Assembly: GCA_004293645.1 (NCBI GenBank)
Contig: REAB01000052.1
Coordinates: 1-63,032, forward strand
Direction: 5' to 3'
DNA: 63,032 nt
Origin: Cytophagia bacterium
Lineage (GTDB): Bacteria; Bacteroidota; Bacteroidia; Cytophagales; Spirosomataceae
In this document: positions 1 to 8,992 of the stretch, piece after piece
How the letters are laid out: each line of letters begins with the position of its first letter
How positions within the stretch are numbered: position 1 is the first letter of the stretch
Notes under the pieces: model-generated
Seen by the model: only the letters and a program-made list of their open reading frames with translations
Databases searched by the model: none
Told to the model about the DNA's origin: nothing
Made by a program: the position numbers and the translations under genes

Positions 1-108
1 AACAAATTGATAAACATCGGACCGCACGGGCGGCCCCGCGCCGATGCGGATAATTACAACAAATTACTGTAATTACAAACAATTACGAGTAAGTACTTAA
101 CAGTCAAT
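1..108. repeat. GC-rich palindrome followed by AT-rich repeat at the window edge
   Basis: Positions 15-20 (CATCGG) and 41-46 (CCGATG) pair around a GC-rich core. The 16 bases at 24-39 are the exact reverse complement of a 16-bp insertion in the IS30 remnant at 35041-35056, and 14 of 16 match 6523-6538. The AT-rich stretch 52-108 recurs in opposite orientation at about 38245-38325. No gene is seen in 1-185. Confidence 0.6.
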
Positions 109-185
109 TAAAGATAGTTTTCGAGTGCATACGAGATATAGTAGGAGTGGTTTGGAAAGGGGTTGGCTTTTAGCTGGCTCCTTTT

Positions 186-1817
186 TTATTGTTTCACTAT
201 TTTGAGCATTTCGGTTCGGTTGCCACTGTTTAGCCTCAAAAAATACAGACCTGCGGGCAAAGATGCCGACAATGGCAATGAAACTGGCTCACCGAGTGCG
301 GTAACACTACTTTGCCAATGGCTACGACCCGTTAAATCTGTCAAACTGAGTGCGACGGTTTGTCCTGTTATTTGGGGCGATAACCGTAAAGTAGGCGTTT
401 GCGAAAAAGGATTGGGGGCTACATAGCTACTTTCCAAGAGAGATTCGCTGGGGGCAATACTCAAAATATCCTCTCGCTGAACTACCGCCACAGCCTTCTC
501 AAAAGTAGGAATACCGTAGCCAAATTGGGCGTTGGGCGTGGTATAAATATGCCCCGCTTTACGAATACAATCAATGACTTGCGCCGCCGAAAGCTGGGGA
601 TACGCCTGCCAAAAACCCGCCACCAAAGCCGCCACCAGCGGCGAAGAATAAGAAGTACCATTGCCCGGCACCACGTTTCCCGACTGATTGGAAAGCACTG
701 TACTTACGCCTTGGGCGCACACATCGGGCTTGATGCGCCCATCGGCACTGGGACCAATGGAGCTAAAAGCTGCCAACGAGCGATTGCTGGCCACCGCCCC
801 TATTGCCAAAATAGAATCGGCATCGGCGGGAGTTGCGATAAAACGCCAAGGTTTATTGCCGTCGTTACCCGCCGCCACCACCACCACCATACCTGTTTTG
901 GCCGCCCAAGTAGCCGCCCGACTGGCCAGCGCGGTGCGCCCGTTCATATCGGCATATTTGTAATCTTCGGCAGGATTGTCAAACTCGTTGTACCCCAGCG
1001 AACTATTGATGATGTCCACCCCAATGCTGTCGGCATATTCGGCCCCTATCAGCCAATTGGCCTCTTCAAGGCGGGTTTCTGAGCCAGCATCTTCGGTACG
1101 TAACAACACATACGAGGCGCGGTAGGCGGGCCCAACGAGCGCACCTTCGCGGTAACTGGCCATGATACTAAAAACATTGTTGCCGTGCGAATCGTCTTCG
1201 TAAACGCTGGTTTCTTTTTTTACAAAATCGAATGTACTCAACACGCGCTTGTCGTTGAAAAGTGGCAATAAAGCAGGATTTTTATCCGAATTTTGAAAGC
1301 CAGAATCTAAAATTCCAATCAACATTCCCTCGCCCCGAAAGCCCTGTTCGTGCATTTTTTCTACGCCCAGCATCTGAATTTGACTTTGCGAAGCCCCGTA
1401 ATCAATGGCCTCAGTGCCAAATTTGTTGGCAGTTTCGCGCTCGGCCGACACCCGCGCACCCGCCAACGCGCGGCCAAATTCCAAACCCTGATAAAACGGC
1501 AGGGCTTTGATGGCGGTCAGTTGGGCGGCGTTGGCTTCTACCAAAACGGCATTGAGCCAACGCGACGTGTACCAAATCTTGGCCCCCGTTCTTTGAATTT
1601 GCGACACATAATTGGCACTGACGGGCAGGTCGCGCGGCGTAATGCCAATGCGCTGACGCGTACGCCTTTCGATGGCGCGTTTGCTCAAAAAAGCATCGGG
1701 CTGATTGACCGAAAACGAAGTCCCGTTTTTATCTTTCAACAACACCAAATACTTCTGAGCCTGCGCGTTAGACCAAAACAATAAAGTGGTAACCAACGCA
1801 AAAAATGTCTTTTTCAT
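186..1817 (-). CDS. S8 family subtilisin-like serine peptidase, T9SS-secreted
   Basis: Predicted secreted serine protease of 543 aa. A signal peptide ends near residue 20 (AQA|Q). The subtilase triad is visible: Asp171 (GILDSG), His211 (DSHGNNV) and Ser389 (GTSYSSP), with oxyanion Asn318 (AAGNDG). After the catalytic domain a C-terminal domain of about 80 residues (YVAPNPF start, AGLYFLRL, ending KIVKQ) matches the type 9 secretion sorting signal, so the enzyme is expected to cross the outer membrane and be anchored or released. It is the last gene of a minus-strand run from the PPIases; a 133-bp gap to the lipoprotein gene leaves open whether it shares their transcript. The ATG directly precedes a typical signal peptide. 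Substrate unknown. Confidence 0.93.
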   Translation of the reverse strand: MKKTFFALVTTLLFWSNAQAQKYLVLLKDKNGTSFSVNQPDAFLSKRAIERRTRQRIGITPRDLPVSANYVSQIQRTGAKIWYTSRWLNAVLVEANAAQLTAIKALPFYQGLEFGRALAGARVSAERETANKFGTEAIDYGASQSQIQMLGVEKMHEQGFRGEGMLIGILDSGFQNSDKNPALLPLFNDKRVLSTFDFVKKETSVYEDDSHGNNVFSIMASYREGALVGPAYRASYVLLRTEDAGSETRLEEANWLIGAEYADSIGVDIINSSLGYNEFDNPAEDYKYADMNGRTALASRAATWAAKTGMVVVVAAGNDGNKPWRFIATPADADSILAIGAVASNRSLAAFSSIGPSADGRIKPDVCAQGVSTVLSNQSGNVVPGNGTSYSSPLVAALVAGFWQAYPQLSAAQVIDCIRKAGHIYTTPNAQFGYGIPTFEKAVAVVQREDILSIAPSESLLESSYVAPNPFSQTPTLRLSPQITGQTVALSLTDLTGRSHWQSSVTALGEPVSLPLSASLPAGLYFLRLNSGNRTEMLKIVKQ

Positions 1818-1950
1818 GTTTATAAGTGGGTGAACATATTTAGGCGGTTCGCCGCTGCGATGATATTATTTGTTTCCATAAAGTGTTGTTTATTAACACT
1901 TTACACTTCTGTGGACTATTGACTATTTACGGTGGACTACTTATATTTTG
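1818..1950. other. Intergenic hairpin and short repeat words
   Basis: The gap holds a hairpin with 8-bp arms at 1880-1902 (AAAGTGTT / AACACTTT), then a CACTTTACACTT word like the heptamer repeats elsewhere in the window, and two copies of a GTGGACTA word. It may be a weak terminator or spacer between the lipoprotein gene and the peptidase gene. No T-tract of note. Confidence 0.35.
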
Positions 1951-2688
1951 TTATTCCAAGCTCATTTTTTTAAACCGTACGTACTGTCTTTTGCCAAAAT
2001 CAATTTGCGCTTTACCCACGCACGCAGGCAACGACGAGCAAAACTGAACGTTGTTGTTTTCGCGGTAAATCAAGCCCACGTCGGCGGCGTATATTTCGAG
2101 GCGTTTGTCTTGCCCCACCAGCGTGGAGTCGTTTTGTTGCACCACCGTAGCGGTACGTTCAAAAGTTTGCCCGCTCACTTTAAAGGGCTTTCCAACGCGG
2201 CTTGCTTCGTATTGATCTTGGCCGAGTGCGTTGTAAGCGTTGCCGTTCCAAGTTGCTTTTTCGTAAACTGGGAGGGTCATTTTTAAAAAATCGCGCCCAT
2301 TTTCATTCCGAATGGCCTGCCCATTGGCGGTTATTCGGAGCGTAATGGTGCTGTCGGGTTGCCAGCTTTGAGCAGCGCTTTGGCGGTAAAATCGTACAAT
2401 TCGATAGGCCGCCTGACCTGCCACATTCTGGTATTTTTCGGCCATCAATTCTTTGAGTTGGTAGCTGCGCTCAACGGGCGGTCGCCCCAACGCAAACTCT
2501 TGTTCTTGCACTTCGTATTCAACAAAAGTACCTATTTTCAACGGAAAAAACTCCGCACCTGTGGGCGTGGGGGCGCAGTCGGTGCAGGGGCGCGAGCAAC
2601 TCAAAAAAGCAGCGGCAATGCTCCCAAAAACCCACCCCGCCCTGCGGGCACCCCTCCCAAGGGGGAAATGTCTCTTCTCAGTCGGCAT
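1951..2688 (-). CDS. Hypothetical lipoprotein with repeat-derived N-terminus
   Basis: I do not recognise the family. The 245-aa product has a short hydrophobic segment ending in a plausible lipidation Cys31 (FLSC), then a Cys-rich stretch (CSRPCTDC) and a soluble beta-rich domain. Residues 8-19 (FPLGRGARRAGW) are encoded by a GC-rich palindromic repeat of the sort scattered in Bacteroidota genomes, so the n-region of the signal appears to come from a repeat. The ATG overlaps the stop region of the upstream namZ-like gene by 11 bp, which suggests translational coupling. Likely inner-face outer-membrane lipoprotein; function unknown. No later ATG precedes the hydrophobic segment, which supports this start. 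Confidence 0.7.
   Translation of the reverse strand: MPTEKRHFPLGRGARRAGWVFGSIAAAFLSCSRPCTDCAPTPTGAEFFPLKIGTFVEYEVQEQEFALGRPPVERSYQLKELMAEKYQNVAGQAAYRIVRFYRQSAAQSWQPDSTITLRITANGQAIRNENGRDFLKMTLPVYEKATWNGNAYNALGQDQYEASRVGKPFKVSGQTFERTATVVQQNDSTLVGQDKRLEIYAADVGLIYRENNNVQFCSSLPACVGKAQIDFGKRQYVRFKKMSLE
2631..2665. repeat. GC-rich palindromic repeat within a gene start
   Basis: CCC...GGG-type palindrome covering the 5' codons of the lipoprotein gene. Read on the minus strand it gives the peptide PLGRGARRAG. Similar C/G-run palindromes occur in the alpha-2-macroglobulin gene at 42209-42232 and 42509-42578. Confidence 0.55.
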
Positions 2689-3943
2689 AAAGCAAGTATT
2701 TTTTACGCAATTCTTTAAATTTTTTGAGGTCAGATTCCCACGATTTACAAATTTGTTTTTCGGTTTTGCCCGCTATTATTTGCAGCCGCACTTGGTCGGT
2801 CCCTGCCAATTTATCAAAGAACGACGGACTGGTAAAAAACTTTTCTTTTTCGCCCGATTTTTGGTAAAAATCCAACACGTATTTGAGCGTAAATCCTTCT
2901 TTAAGGGCATCAATTTGTCGTAAATCTAAACCGTAACAAAGTTTACCTTCGTTGGGCGGGTTTGCCGCCCCAGGCTTATCAACGGGCGTAAACGAATAGC
3001 TACCAAAAGCGGCGTTGAGGCCGCCCACCACTTGAAACTGCGCGTCGGTACCGCGCCCCACGCTCACGTTAGTTCCTTCAAACAAGCAAATGGACGGGTA
3101 CAACAAAATGGCCTGCCGATTGGGCAAATTGGGCGACGGCGCAACGGGCAAATCGTACGGCATTTTGTGGGTGTAGTTTTGGCAAGTTACCACTTCCAAA
3201 TTACACCGCTTACCGCCGTTGAGCCAGCCTTCTTGGTTTATCATTTGCGCCAACTCGCCCGAAGTAAGGCCATGCACCACTGGCACGGGGTTCATGCCCA
3301 CAAACGACGCAAATTTTCGATTTAGCACAGGTCCTCTTACGTAGTGGCCATTGGGGTTTGGGCGGTCGAAAATGAGACATTTCTTGCCGTTTTCGGCGCA
3401 GGCTTCCATCACGTAGTGCATGGTGCTGGGATAGGTATAATAGCGCACGCCCACGTCTTGAATGTCAAAAATAACCACTTCCACGTCTTTCAGTTGCTCA
3501 GACGACGGCTTTTTGTTTTTGCCATACAACGACGCAATCGGCAGCCCTGTTTTAGCATCGAGGCCATTGGCAATGGTTTCGCCCGCGCTGGCGTTGCCTC
3601 TAAAACCGTGTTCGGGCGCAAAAATAAGCTTGATATTGATGCCCAACGCCAACAGGCTGTCGGCCAAATGGCGGCCATTGCCAAAAATAGTGGTGTGATT
3701 GACCACCAAAGCCACGTTTTTGCCTTTGAGGCTGGGCAAATAAGTACTGGTGCGTTCGCAGCCGAGTATTGGCTGCTGCGCAAAAGCAGTTGAGTAAGCA
3801 AAAAGCAGGCAGAAGGCGAAAGGTAAAAGGCGAAAGGTGAAAGGTGAAAGGCGAAAGGTACAGTTGTGGCGTATGGTTCTAAGGTGTAGGGCGTAAGGTG
3901 TACGTGAGGGATTTTGGCGGGATATATTAAAAATTGGTTTCAT
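2678..3943 (-). CDS. DUF1343 protein, NamZ-like exo-beta-N-acetylmuramidase
   Basis: Matches the DUF1343/NamZ family, exo-acting N-acetylmuramidases used in peptidoglycan recycling. Family-typical segments are visible: KNVALVVNHTT, FAPEHGFRG, DIQDVGVRYYTY, FDRPNPNG and the C-terminal IAGKTEKQICKSW. The ATG at 3943 gives 421 aa; a TTG at 3973 would add ten residues but is less likely. The signal peptide is unusual: a long basic n-region, then a hydrophobic core encoded by imperfect 7-bp repeats (RLLPFAFCLLFAY), with cleavage near AFAQ. The product is probably periplasmic. It lies 61 bp (from the TTG) or 91 bp after moxR and overlaps the lipoprotein gene start, so a shared transcript is likely. 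Confidence 0.88.
   Translation of the reverse strand: MKPIFNISRQNPSRTPYALHLRTIRHNCTFRLSPFTFRLLPFAFCLLFAYSTAFAQQPILGCERTSTYLPSLKGKNVALVVNHTTIFGNGRHLADSLLALGINIKLIFAPEHGFRGNASAGETIANGLDAKTGLPIASLYGKNKKPSSEQLKDVEVVIFDIQDVGVRYYTYPSTMHYVMEACAENGKKCLIFDRPNPNGHYVRGPVLNRKFASFVGMNPVPVVHGLTSGELAQMINQEGWLNGGKRCNLEVVTCQNYTHKMPYDLPVAPSPNLPNRQAILLYPSICLFEGTNVSVGRGTDAQFQVVGGLNAAFGSYSFTPVDKPGAANPPNEGKLCYGLDLRQIDALKEGFTLKYVLDFYQKSGEKEKFFTSPSFFDKLAGTDQVRLQIIAGKTEKQICKSWESDLKKFKELRKKYLLYAD
3813..3859. repeat. Heptamer repeat tract in a signal-peptide region
   Basis: On the coding (minus) strand the tract is built from ACCTTTC and GCCTTTC units, about six or seven copies with small variations, inside the signal-peptide codons of the NamZ-like gene. 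Seven is not a multiple of three, so a change in copy number would shift the frame between start codon and mature protein. Related tracts lie at 9762-9919 and 47116-47153. Confidence 0.65.
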
Positions 3944-3971
3944 GATAAATTTGAAAAAAGGAGTAAAAATC

Positions 3972-3997
3972 AAAAAAGCCTTCCAAAATACGGAAAG
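3972..3997 (-). terminator. Weak intrinsic terminator or attenuator after moxR
   Basis: On the minus strand a 6-bp stem (CTTTCC / GGAAGG with one G-T pair) is followed by CTTTTTTG. It lies between moxR and the NamZ-like gene and could reduce read-through. The stem is short. Confidence 0.35.
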
Positions 3998-4034
3998 CCT
4001 TTCTGAAAAACCTCAAATAGCGTTATTTTTTTGA

Positions 4035-4997
4035 TTACACCATTTTTTGCACCAACTTTTCTACCGTAATACCCTCCGCTTCGGCCTTGAAGTTTCTGAC
4101 CATGCGGTGCCGTAAAATGGGCAATGCCACAGCCTTTACGTCTTCGATGTCGGGCGAGTATTTTCCGTTTATGAGCGCGTTGCACTTGGCGGCCAAAATC
4201 AAGGCTTGCGATGCCCGTGGACCCGCGCCCCACTCAATGTAGCTTTTGGCTTCGGGGGCGGCCATTTCGCCATTGGGGCGCGTGCGGTGCACTAATTTTA
4301 CGGCATATTCAATGACATTGTCGGTAACGGGTACGCGGCGCACCAATTGCTGAAACTCTTGAATTTCGGCAGCCGTAATGACCTGATTCACCACGGGTTT
4401 TTGGTCGCTGGTAGTGGCTTTTACGATGCCCAGCTCGTCGGTATAAGATGGATAATCTAAGTAAATCATGAACATAAAACGGTCTAACTGCGCCTCGGGG
4501 AGCGGATAAGTACCTTCTTGTTCGATGGGGTTTTGGGTGGCCAACACAAAAAATGGCCGACTCAACGCGTGTTTTTGACCCGCCACCGTTACCGAGTATT
4601 CTTGCATGGCTTCCAACAACGCCGATTGGGTTTTGGGAGGCGTACGGTTTATTTCGTCAGCCAAAATGATATTGGCAAAAACGGGGCCTTTGATGAATCG
4701 AAAATTGCGGTCATTGTCAAGCGTTTCGGCCCCTAAAATATCGGAAGGCATCAAGTCTGGCGTAAACTGAATGCGGTTGAAACTCAAATCAAGCGCGTCG
4801 GAAATGGTCTGAATCAAGAGTGTTTTGGCCAAACCTGGCACGCCCACCAGTAGGCAGTGGCCTTGACAAAAAATGGCCGTCAGCAGCAGCCGAACGGTTT
4901 CGTCTTGCCCAATAATTACTTTTCCAATTTCGGTGCGGAGTTTTTGGTACGATTCTTTGAGTGCTTCGGCAGCGGCTACGTCGGTCGAATATTTCAT
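4035..4997 (-). CDS. MoxR-family AAA+ ATPase
   Basis: A 320-aa MoxR-type AAA+ ATPase, a cytoplasmic chaperone-like ATPase that usually works with VWA-domain partners on envelope or metal-enzyme maturation. Walker A is GVPGLAKT (residues 52-59), Walker B is ILADEIN with Asp114/Glu115, followed by the sensor-1 segment ATQNPIEQEGTYPLPEAQ and the C-terminal lid (PRASQALILAAK). It begins 24 bp after the SurA-like gene and precedes the NamZ-like gene. Many relatives sit next to batA-type genes; here the BatA-like gene is 33 kb away (38448-39467), so its partner cannot be named from context. ATG start well placed. Confidence 0.93.
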   Translation of the reverse strand: MKYSTDVAAAEALKESYQKLRTEIGKVIIGQDETVRLLLTAIFCQGHCLLVGVPGLAKTLLIQTISDALDLSFNRIQFTPDLMPSDILGAETLDNDRNFRFIKGPVFANIILADEINRTPPKTQSALLEAMQEYSVTVAGQKHALSRPFFVLATQNPIEQEGTYPLPEAQLDRFMFMIYLDYPSYTDELGIVKATTSDQKPVVNQVITAAEIQEFQQLVRRVPVTDNVIEYAVKLVHRTRPNGEMAAPEAKSYIEWGAGPRASQALILAAKCNALINGKYSPDIEDVKAVALPILRHRMVRNFKAEAEGITVEKLVQKMV

Positions 4998-5021
4998 TAT
5001 TTTGGTAAAAAGTTTAGATTA

Positions 5022-6398
5022 TTATTCTTTGTTTGTTTCTACGCTACTGCCGTCGTTTGTCATTTGGTTAAAAAAGACGCAGTCCTTGTATTCGGGTTCT
5101 ACTTTAATAAACACGTCAGAGATGGCTTTTTTGAACCACTCGTCCACGGCCTTCGACCGCTTATTAGACATCACGATGTTGGTCAATTTTTCAAAGTCAT
5201 CTTTCAAACTGGCAATGTGCGGCTCAATTCTTTTTTTGTAATACACAATTCGCATGGCCGTTTTGCCGTCGTCGGTTCTATAATTCATGGGAGCAGTAAC
5301 CGTGCCAACTTTCATGGTGTCGAGCATAGAAAAGGTGGCGTAGTCCATTGAGGCATCAATCGGTAGTTTAGAATTGCCCTGTTGGTCTTTGATGAGGCCG
5401 CCCGCATCAGCCGTATTTTTATCTTCCGACCACGTTTTGGCAGCTTTTTCAAACTTCAAAGTATCGGTTACAATCATGTTGCGTACGCTGTCGAGTATGC
5501 GCGTGGGGTCGGTCATGTCCATGCGGTTGTAGTCGGGGCGAAGCAAAATATGGCGCGAATTATACTGTGCGCCGCGCGTTTCGAGGAGTTGAATCAAGTG
5601 CAGGCCAAACTCCGACTCCACGGGGTCTGACATTTCGTTGGGTTGCAGCCTAAGTGCCGCGCCTTCATATTCGGCTACCATTTTGCCGCGTTCAGAAAAA
5701 CCCAAATTGCCACCCTCACGGGCCGAACCTACGTCTTCGGAATAAGCCGAGGCCAACGAAGCAAAATCTTCGCCCTTCAACACCCGTGCTTTGTATTCGA
5801 GCAAACGCCCCCGCAATTCTTCTTTTTGGGCTTTGGTTACTTTGGCGTAGCGCACAATATGGCCCAGCTCTGCCTCGGCAGGAATAAACGGCAGGCTGTC
5901 TTTGGGAATCGAATTAAAAAATTTCCGAACGTCGTTGGGGGTTACTTTAATGGCACTCGTAATGGTTTCTTGCATTTTTTCGGTGAGTAGTTGCTCCCGC
6001 ATGGGCTGACGCAACTCTGATTTGAGGGTTTCGATGCTCTTACCGTAGGCTTCCACAATATTTTTTTCGGAGCCAAACCGCCGCGACATCATGTCCATAC
6101 GCGCTGCCACTTGATTGTCCACCTGTTTGTCTTCTACCACCACCGAGTCTATTTCGGCTTTGGCCAAAAGCATTTTGTTCACAATTAAACTCTCCAAACC
6201 CTGGCACGGGCTGGGTACAGGCTGGTTTTGAGCTTTATATTGTAAAATCAATTCTTCTAAATCTGAACGCAAAATGTAGTAATTATCTACTTTTCCAATC
6301 ACTTTATTGACACTAATGGGTTGCCCTTGTCCCATTGCTCCGCAAAAAGGAGCCATCAACGCACCAAACACCACTATCCACTTCAACACCTTTTTCAT
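5022..6398 (-). CDS. SurA-like periplasmic peptidyl-prolyl isomerase
   Basis: A 458-aa parvulin-type PPIase and chaperone. Signal peptide at residues 1-24, then a SurA N-terminal domain (VNKVIGKVDNYYILRSDLEE), a first rotamase domain (about 170-265; AELGHIVRYAKV, GGNLGFSERGKM) and a second, more degenerate one (from NSRHILLRPDYN). SurA proteins escort outer-membrane beta-barrel proteins through the periplasm. It is the middle gene of a minus-strand trio with a second PPIase upstream and moxR 24 bp downstream, a context pointing to outer-membrane biogenesis. Confidence 0.92.
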   Translation of the reverse strand: MKKVLKWIVVFGALMAPFCGAMGQGQPISVNKVIGKVDNYYILRSDLEELILQYKAQNQPVPSPCQGLESLIVNKMLLAKAEIDSVVVEDKQVDNQVAARMDMMSRRFGSEKNIVEAYGKSIETLKSELRQPMREQLLTEKMQETITSAIKVTPNDVRKFFNSIPKDSLPFIPAEAELGHIVRYAKVTKAQKEELRGRLLEYKARVLKGEDFASLASAYSEDVGSAREGGNLGFSERGKMVAEYEGAALRLQPNEMSDPVESEFGLHLIQLLETRGAQYNSRHILLRPDYNRMDMTDPTRILDSVRNMIVTDTLKFEKAAKTWSEDKNTADAGGLIKDQQGNSKLPIDASMDYATFSMLDTMKVGTVTAPMNYRTDDGKTAMRIVYYKKRIEPHIASLKDDFEKLTNIVMSNKRSKAVDEWFKKAISDVFIKVEPEYKDCVFFNQMTNDGSSVETNKE

Positions 6399-6553
6399 TT
6401 TTCTCTCTATTTTATAAAATTATAATTTTTTTTTGAAGATTGTGAAAATAATAGCATTTTTTACGAGCCGCCCGCGCGGGAATCATCTTGTAGCGCGAAA
6501 GCCATGCTCAGCCCTAATGACCGCAAGGGCGGCCTCGCATTGACGATTGTCCC
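6399..6553. repeat. Intergenic GC-rich palindromic repeat copy
   Basis: Bases 6523-6538 match 14 of 16 positions of the repeat at 24-39, whose reverse complement is the insertion at 35041-35056. An adjacent half (GCCGCCCGCGCGGG) lies near 6469-6481. The repeat sits between the two PPIase genes. Confidence 0.5.
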
Positions 6554-8845
6554 CTATTTGACCAGTTTTTTTATTTCTTCTTCGTTTATTTTTACGGCAA
6601 ATTCTCGGCGCAGTTTAGCAAGCCAATCGCGCTCCAATTGCTGCTGGAAATCGTTGATAACTGCCCCACGGGCTTCGGCAAAAGTTTTGACACGGGCAGC
6701 TTCTACCTTGCTCATTTCTACCCAAACATTTTTGCCATTTAGTTTCAAAGTTTGGTTGCCTACTTTCCAGTTTACGGCATCAACGTAAGGGTTTGCACCT
6801 TTCACAAAAACGCCCGTTTCTATGTTTACGGTGCCCATTTGCAGCGCATTCAAAGATTTTTCGAGGTCTTTTTTGTGGGTACTAAAATACTGAAAACTCA
6901 CGCGGCTGTTGCGGTTGAGTGCGGCCACGGGACGAAATTTGCCGTAATCTTTTTCTACAATGCGCACCAGCGGAATACCATTGCTGTTGAGGGCTTTAAC
7001 GGCGTTTCGGAGTCGCGCCGTCGAAACCGAATCTGACTCGTTTTTACCGCCATACGCCGACACCTCCACAATGTAGCTTTCGTTGCGCAGCAGCACCATG
7101 GCCACCTCAAACAACGCCTCGCGGTGCTTATTGGTAAGATAAGTGGTCTGCGGGTCAAACAGCAAATCGTTGCCCTTGCGGCGCAGTTGATACGGCTTCG
7201 TGCGCATACTTTCTTGGGCGCGTTGCAGCAGCGAATCGCTGGTGGTCGTTATTATGGTGGCCGTTGCGCGGGCGGGCTGTTGGTACTTTTGTTTATTTTT
7301 ATTGTAAAAAGCAAGCTGTCCCAGCGAGTCGGTCATCGAAGGCCCCCAAACGTTGGCCTCCATCACCTGCGACAGCAGCACGCCGTCGCTTACCTCAGTC
7401 AATAAAGCCCGAAATTCGGGGTATTTTTTGGCTAAATGGGCTTCTTCGTAGGCCGTCAGTTGTTTGTCCAAAAAACGTTTGTAGAGTCGTTTTTGCACTT
7501 CGGCAAGTGCCGAGCCAGCAGGCCGGGGTTCTTGGCGATTTTTGGCATATTCAAAAAACTGATTGACCGTAAAAGGCTTGTTATCAATCGAAAACAGTAC
7601 TTTGTTTTCTAAATTGGCAGCCAACGGTTCTTTATATTTCCAAGTGCCTTTGAGCAGCGTCGAGTCCATTTGATTGAAAGCCAACTCTTGCGTAAGCGAC
7701 TGCTCTTCTACTTTATATCCTTTTTTTAGTTTTTGCGAAAGGTGTTCTTTTACCAATTCGCTGCGCGAGTCGTTGGTTACTTTTTGGCGCAACACGGGGG
7801 CTAATTCTTCAAAAGATTCGATTGGTTTTTTGGCCAATAATTTGAGGATATGCCAACCATAATTGGTCTGAAAAGGCAGTGAAATATCGCCCACGTTGGC
7901 CAAGCCAAAAGCCATTTCTTCAAAAATGGGTACCATTCGCCCCGTGCCAAATTGGGTTAAAACGCCCCCGTTGTTTTTGGTGGTGGCATCGTCTGAGTAG
8001 TCGCGGCACACTATTTCAAAGGCTTCGCGTTGTTCCAAATGCCCGTATGCTTCCTCAATTTTGCGCTTGGCGGCCAGTTTACCTTCTTCGGTGGCGTTGG
8101 CAGTAATGCTCACCAACACGTGCGCCACCTGCACTTTGCCACGCGAAGGGCGGCGGTCGGTGGTTTTTATTAAATGAAAACCCGATTGCGTGCGCACGGG
8201 CATTGAAATTTGCCCTTTGCCCATTTTATAGGCCACCGACTCGAACGGATAAACGGTTTGAAAAGCCGTAAAAAAACCTAAATCGCCGCCTTTGTCGGCG
8301 GTGGCGCGGTCTTTTGAAAACCGCTGGGCGAGTTCTTCAAAACTCTCTCCCCCTTCCATGCGGCCGCGTAGTGCCAGGGCAGCGCGGTAGGCCGCCAGTG
8401 TGTCGGCAGGGGTGGCTTCGGCAGCTACTGGCACCAAAATATGCGATGCCCGCACCTCTTCGCCCATTCGTTGGTAAGCCTCGGCTACCAAGTTTTCTAT
8501 CAGTGTTTTATCAGACAAATAAGGCTGGGCCAGTTGCTGCCTGTACGACTCCATCTCTTCTCTGAACGCCGCCGTGGTGTCGTGGCCTTGCCGCTGGGCA
8601 GCCATCACTTTCAGTTTCAGATTGGCGTAAAGCTCCACGTATTCGGCCAGGGTAGTTTGTTTAACCGTGTCAGCCGAAAACTGATTTTTAGTAAAAGATT
8701 GGAATAGTTCTTCGGTCGTGATTTTTTGATTGCCAATGGTCAAAATCACTGGCTCGGCCACCACCGTTTGCACCACTGGCGGCTGGGTAGTTTTGCAGGA
8801 AACAAAAACAAACGAGAAAAGAAAAATAATTGACAAATATCTCAT
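6554..8845 (-). CDS. PpiD/SurA-like lipoprotein with two parvulin domains
   Basis: A 763-aa peptidyl-prolyl isomerase. A lipoprotein signal ends at Cys17 (FVSC), so it is likely anchored to a membrane and faces the periplasm. Two consecutive rotamase domains are readable: about residues 130-235 (RASHILVPV, GGDLGFFTAF, GFHLIKTTDRRP) and 236-345 (VQVAHVLVSI, GGVLTQFGTGRM, GWHILKLL). The remaining 400 residues form a helical chaperone-like tail. It is the first gene of the minus-strand envelope run. A TAACTTTG box (minus strand, 8963-8956) gives a plausible promoter with a leader of roughly 100 nt. Confidence 0.9.
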   Translation of the reverse strand: MRYLSIIFLFSFVFVSCKTTQPPVVQTVVAEPVILTIGNQKITTEELFQSFTKNQFSADTVKQTTLAEYVELYANLKLKVMAAQRQGHDTTAAFREEMESYRQQLAQPYLSDKTLIENLVAEAYQRMGEEVRASHILVPVAAEATPADTLAAYRAALALRGRMEGGESFEELAQRFSKDRATADKGGDLGFFTAFQTVYPFESVAYKMGKGQISMPVRTQSGFHLIKTTDRRPSRGKVQVAHVLVSITANATEEGKLAAKRKIEEAYGHLEQREAFEIVCRDYSDDATTKNNGGVLTQFGTGRMVPIFEEMAFGLANVGDISLPFQTNYGWHILKLLAKKPIESFEELAPVLRQKVTNDSRSELVKEHLSQKLKKGYKVEEQSLTQELAFNQMDSTLLKGTWKYKEPLAANLENKVLFSIDNKPFTVNQFFEYAKNRQEPRPAGSALAEVQKRLYKRFLDKQLTAYEEAHLAKKYPEFRALLTEVSDGVLLSQVMEANVWGPSMTDSLGQLAFYNKNKQKYQQPARATATIITTTSDSLLQRAQESMRTKPYQLRRKGNDLLFDPQTTYLTNKHREALFEVAMVLLRNESYIVEVSAYGGKNESDSVSTARLRNAVKALNSNGIPLVRIVEKDYGKFRPVAALNRNSRVSFQYFSTHKKDLEKSLNALQMGTVNIETGVFVKGANPYVDAVNWKVGNQTLKLNGKNVWVEMSKVEAARVKTFAEARGAVINDFQQQLERDWLAKLRREFAVKINEEEIKKLVK

Positions 8846-8955
8846 GGAACGAAACGAACAAAGAAAGCACTGATAATTAGCACATTATCCAGTTTGGAAA
8901 CAACATTACTTTCTTATTCTAAACTCTTTTAGTTGAAAAATATTGTTTTAATTCG

Positions 8956-8963
8956 CAAAGTTA
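8956..8963 (-). promoter_or_regulatory. Candidate -7 box for the PPIase operon
   Basis: Minus-strand TAACTTTG fits the Bacteroidota -7 consensus TAnnTTTG. No good TTG lies 17-21 bp upstream. It is back to back with the truA -7 box at 8981-8988. Confidence 0.4.
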
Positions 8964-8980
8964 CGGAGAATTAAGTAAGC

Positions 8981-8988
8981 TATCTTTG
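8981..8988 (+). promoter_or_regulatory. -7 box immediately before truA (leaderless candidate)
   Basis: TATCTTTG ends only 4 nt before the truA ATG. In the SRP RNA promoter of this window, transcription is inferred to start 5 nt after the end of the same box. That spacing would put the truA start site at the A of the ATG. No clear -33 TTG is present. Confidence 0.5.
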
Positions 8989-8992
8989 CGCC

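Noticed and set aside
399..1082. Long frames on the strand opposite the subtilase gene
   Set aside because: They are antisense to a gene with full catalytic motifs, lack any family signature and are rich in Arg/His as expected of shadow frames.
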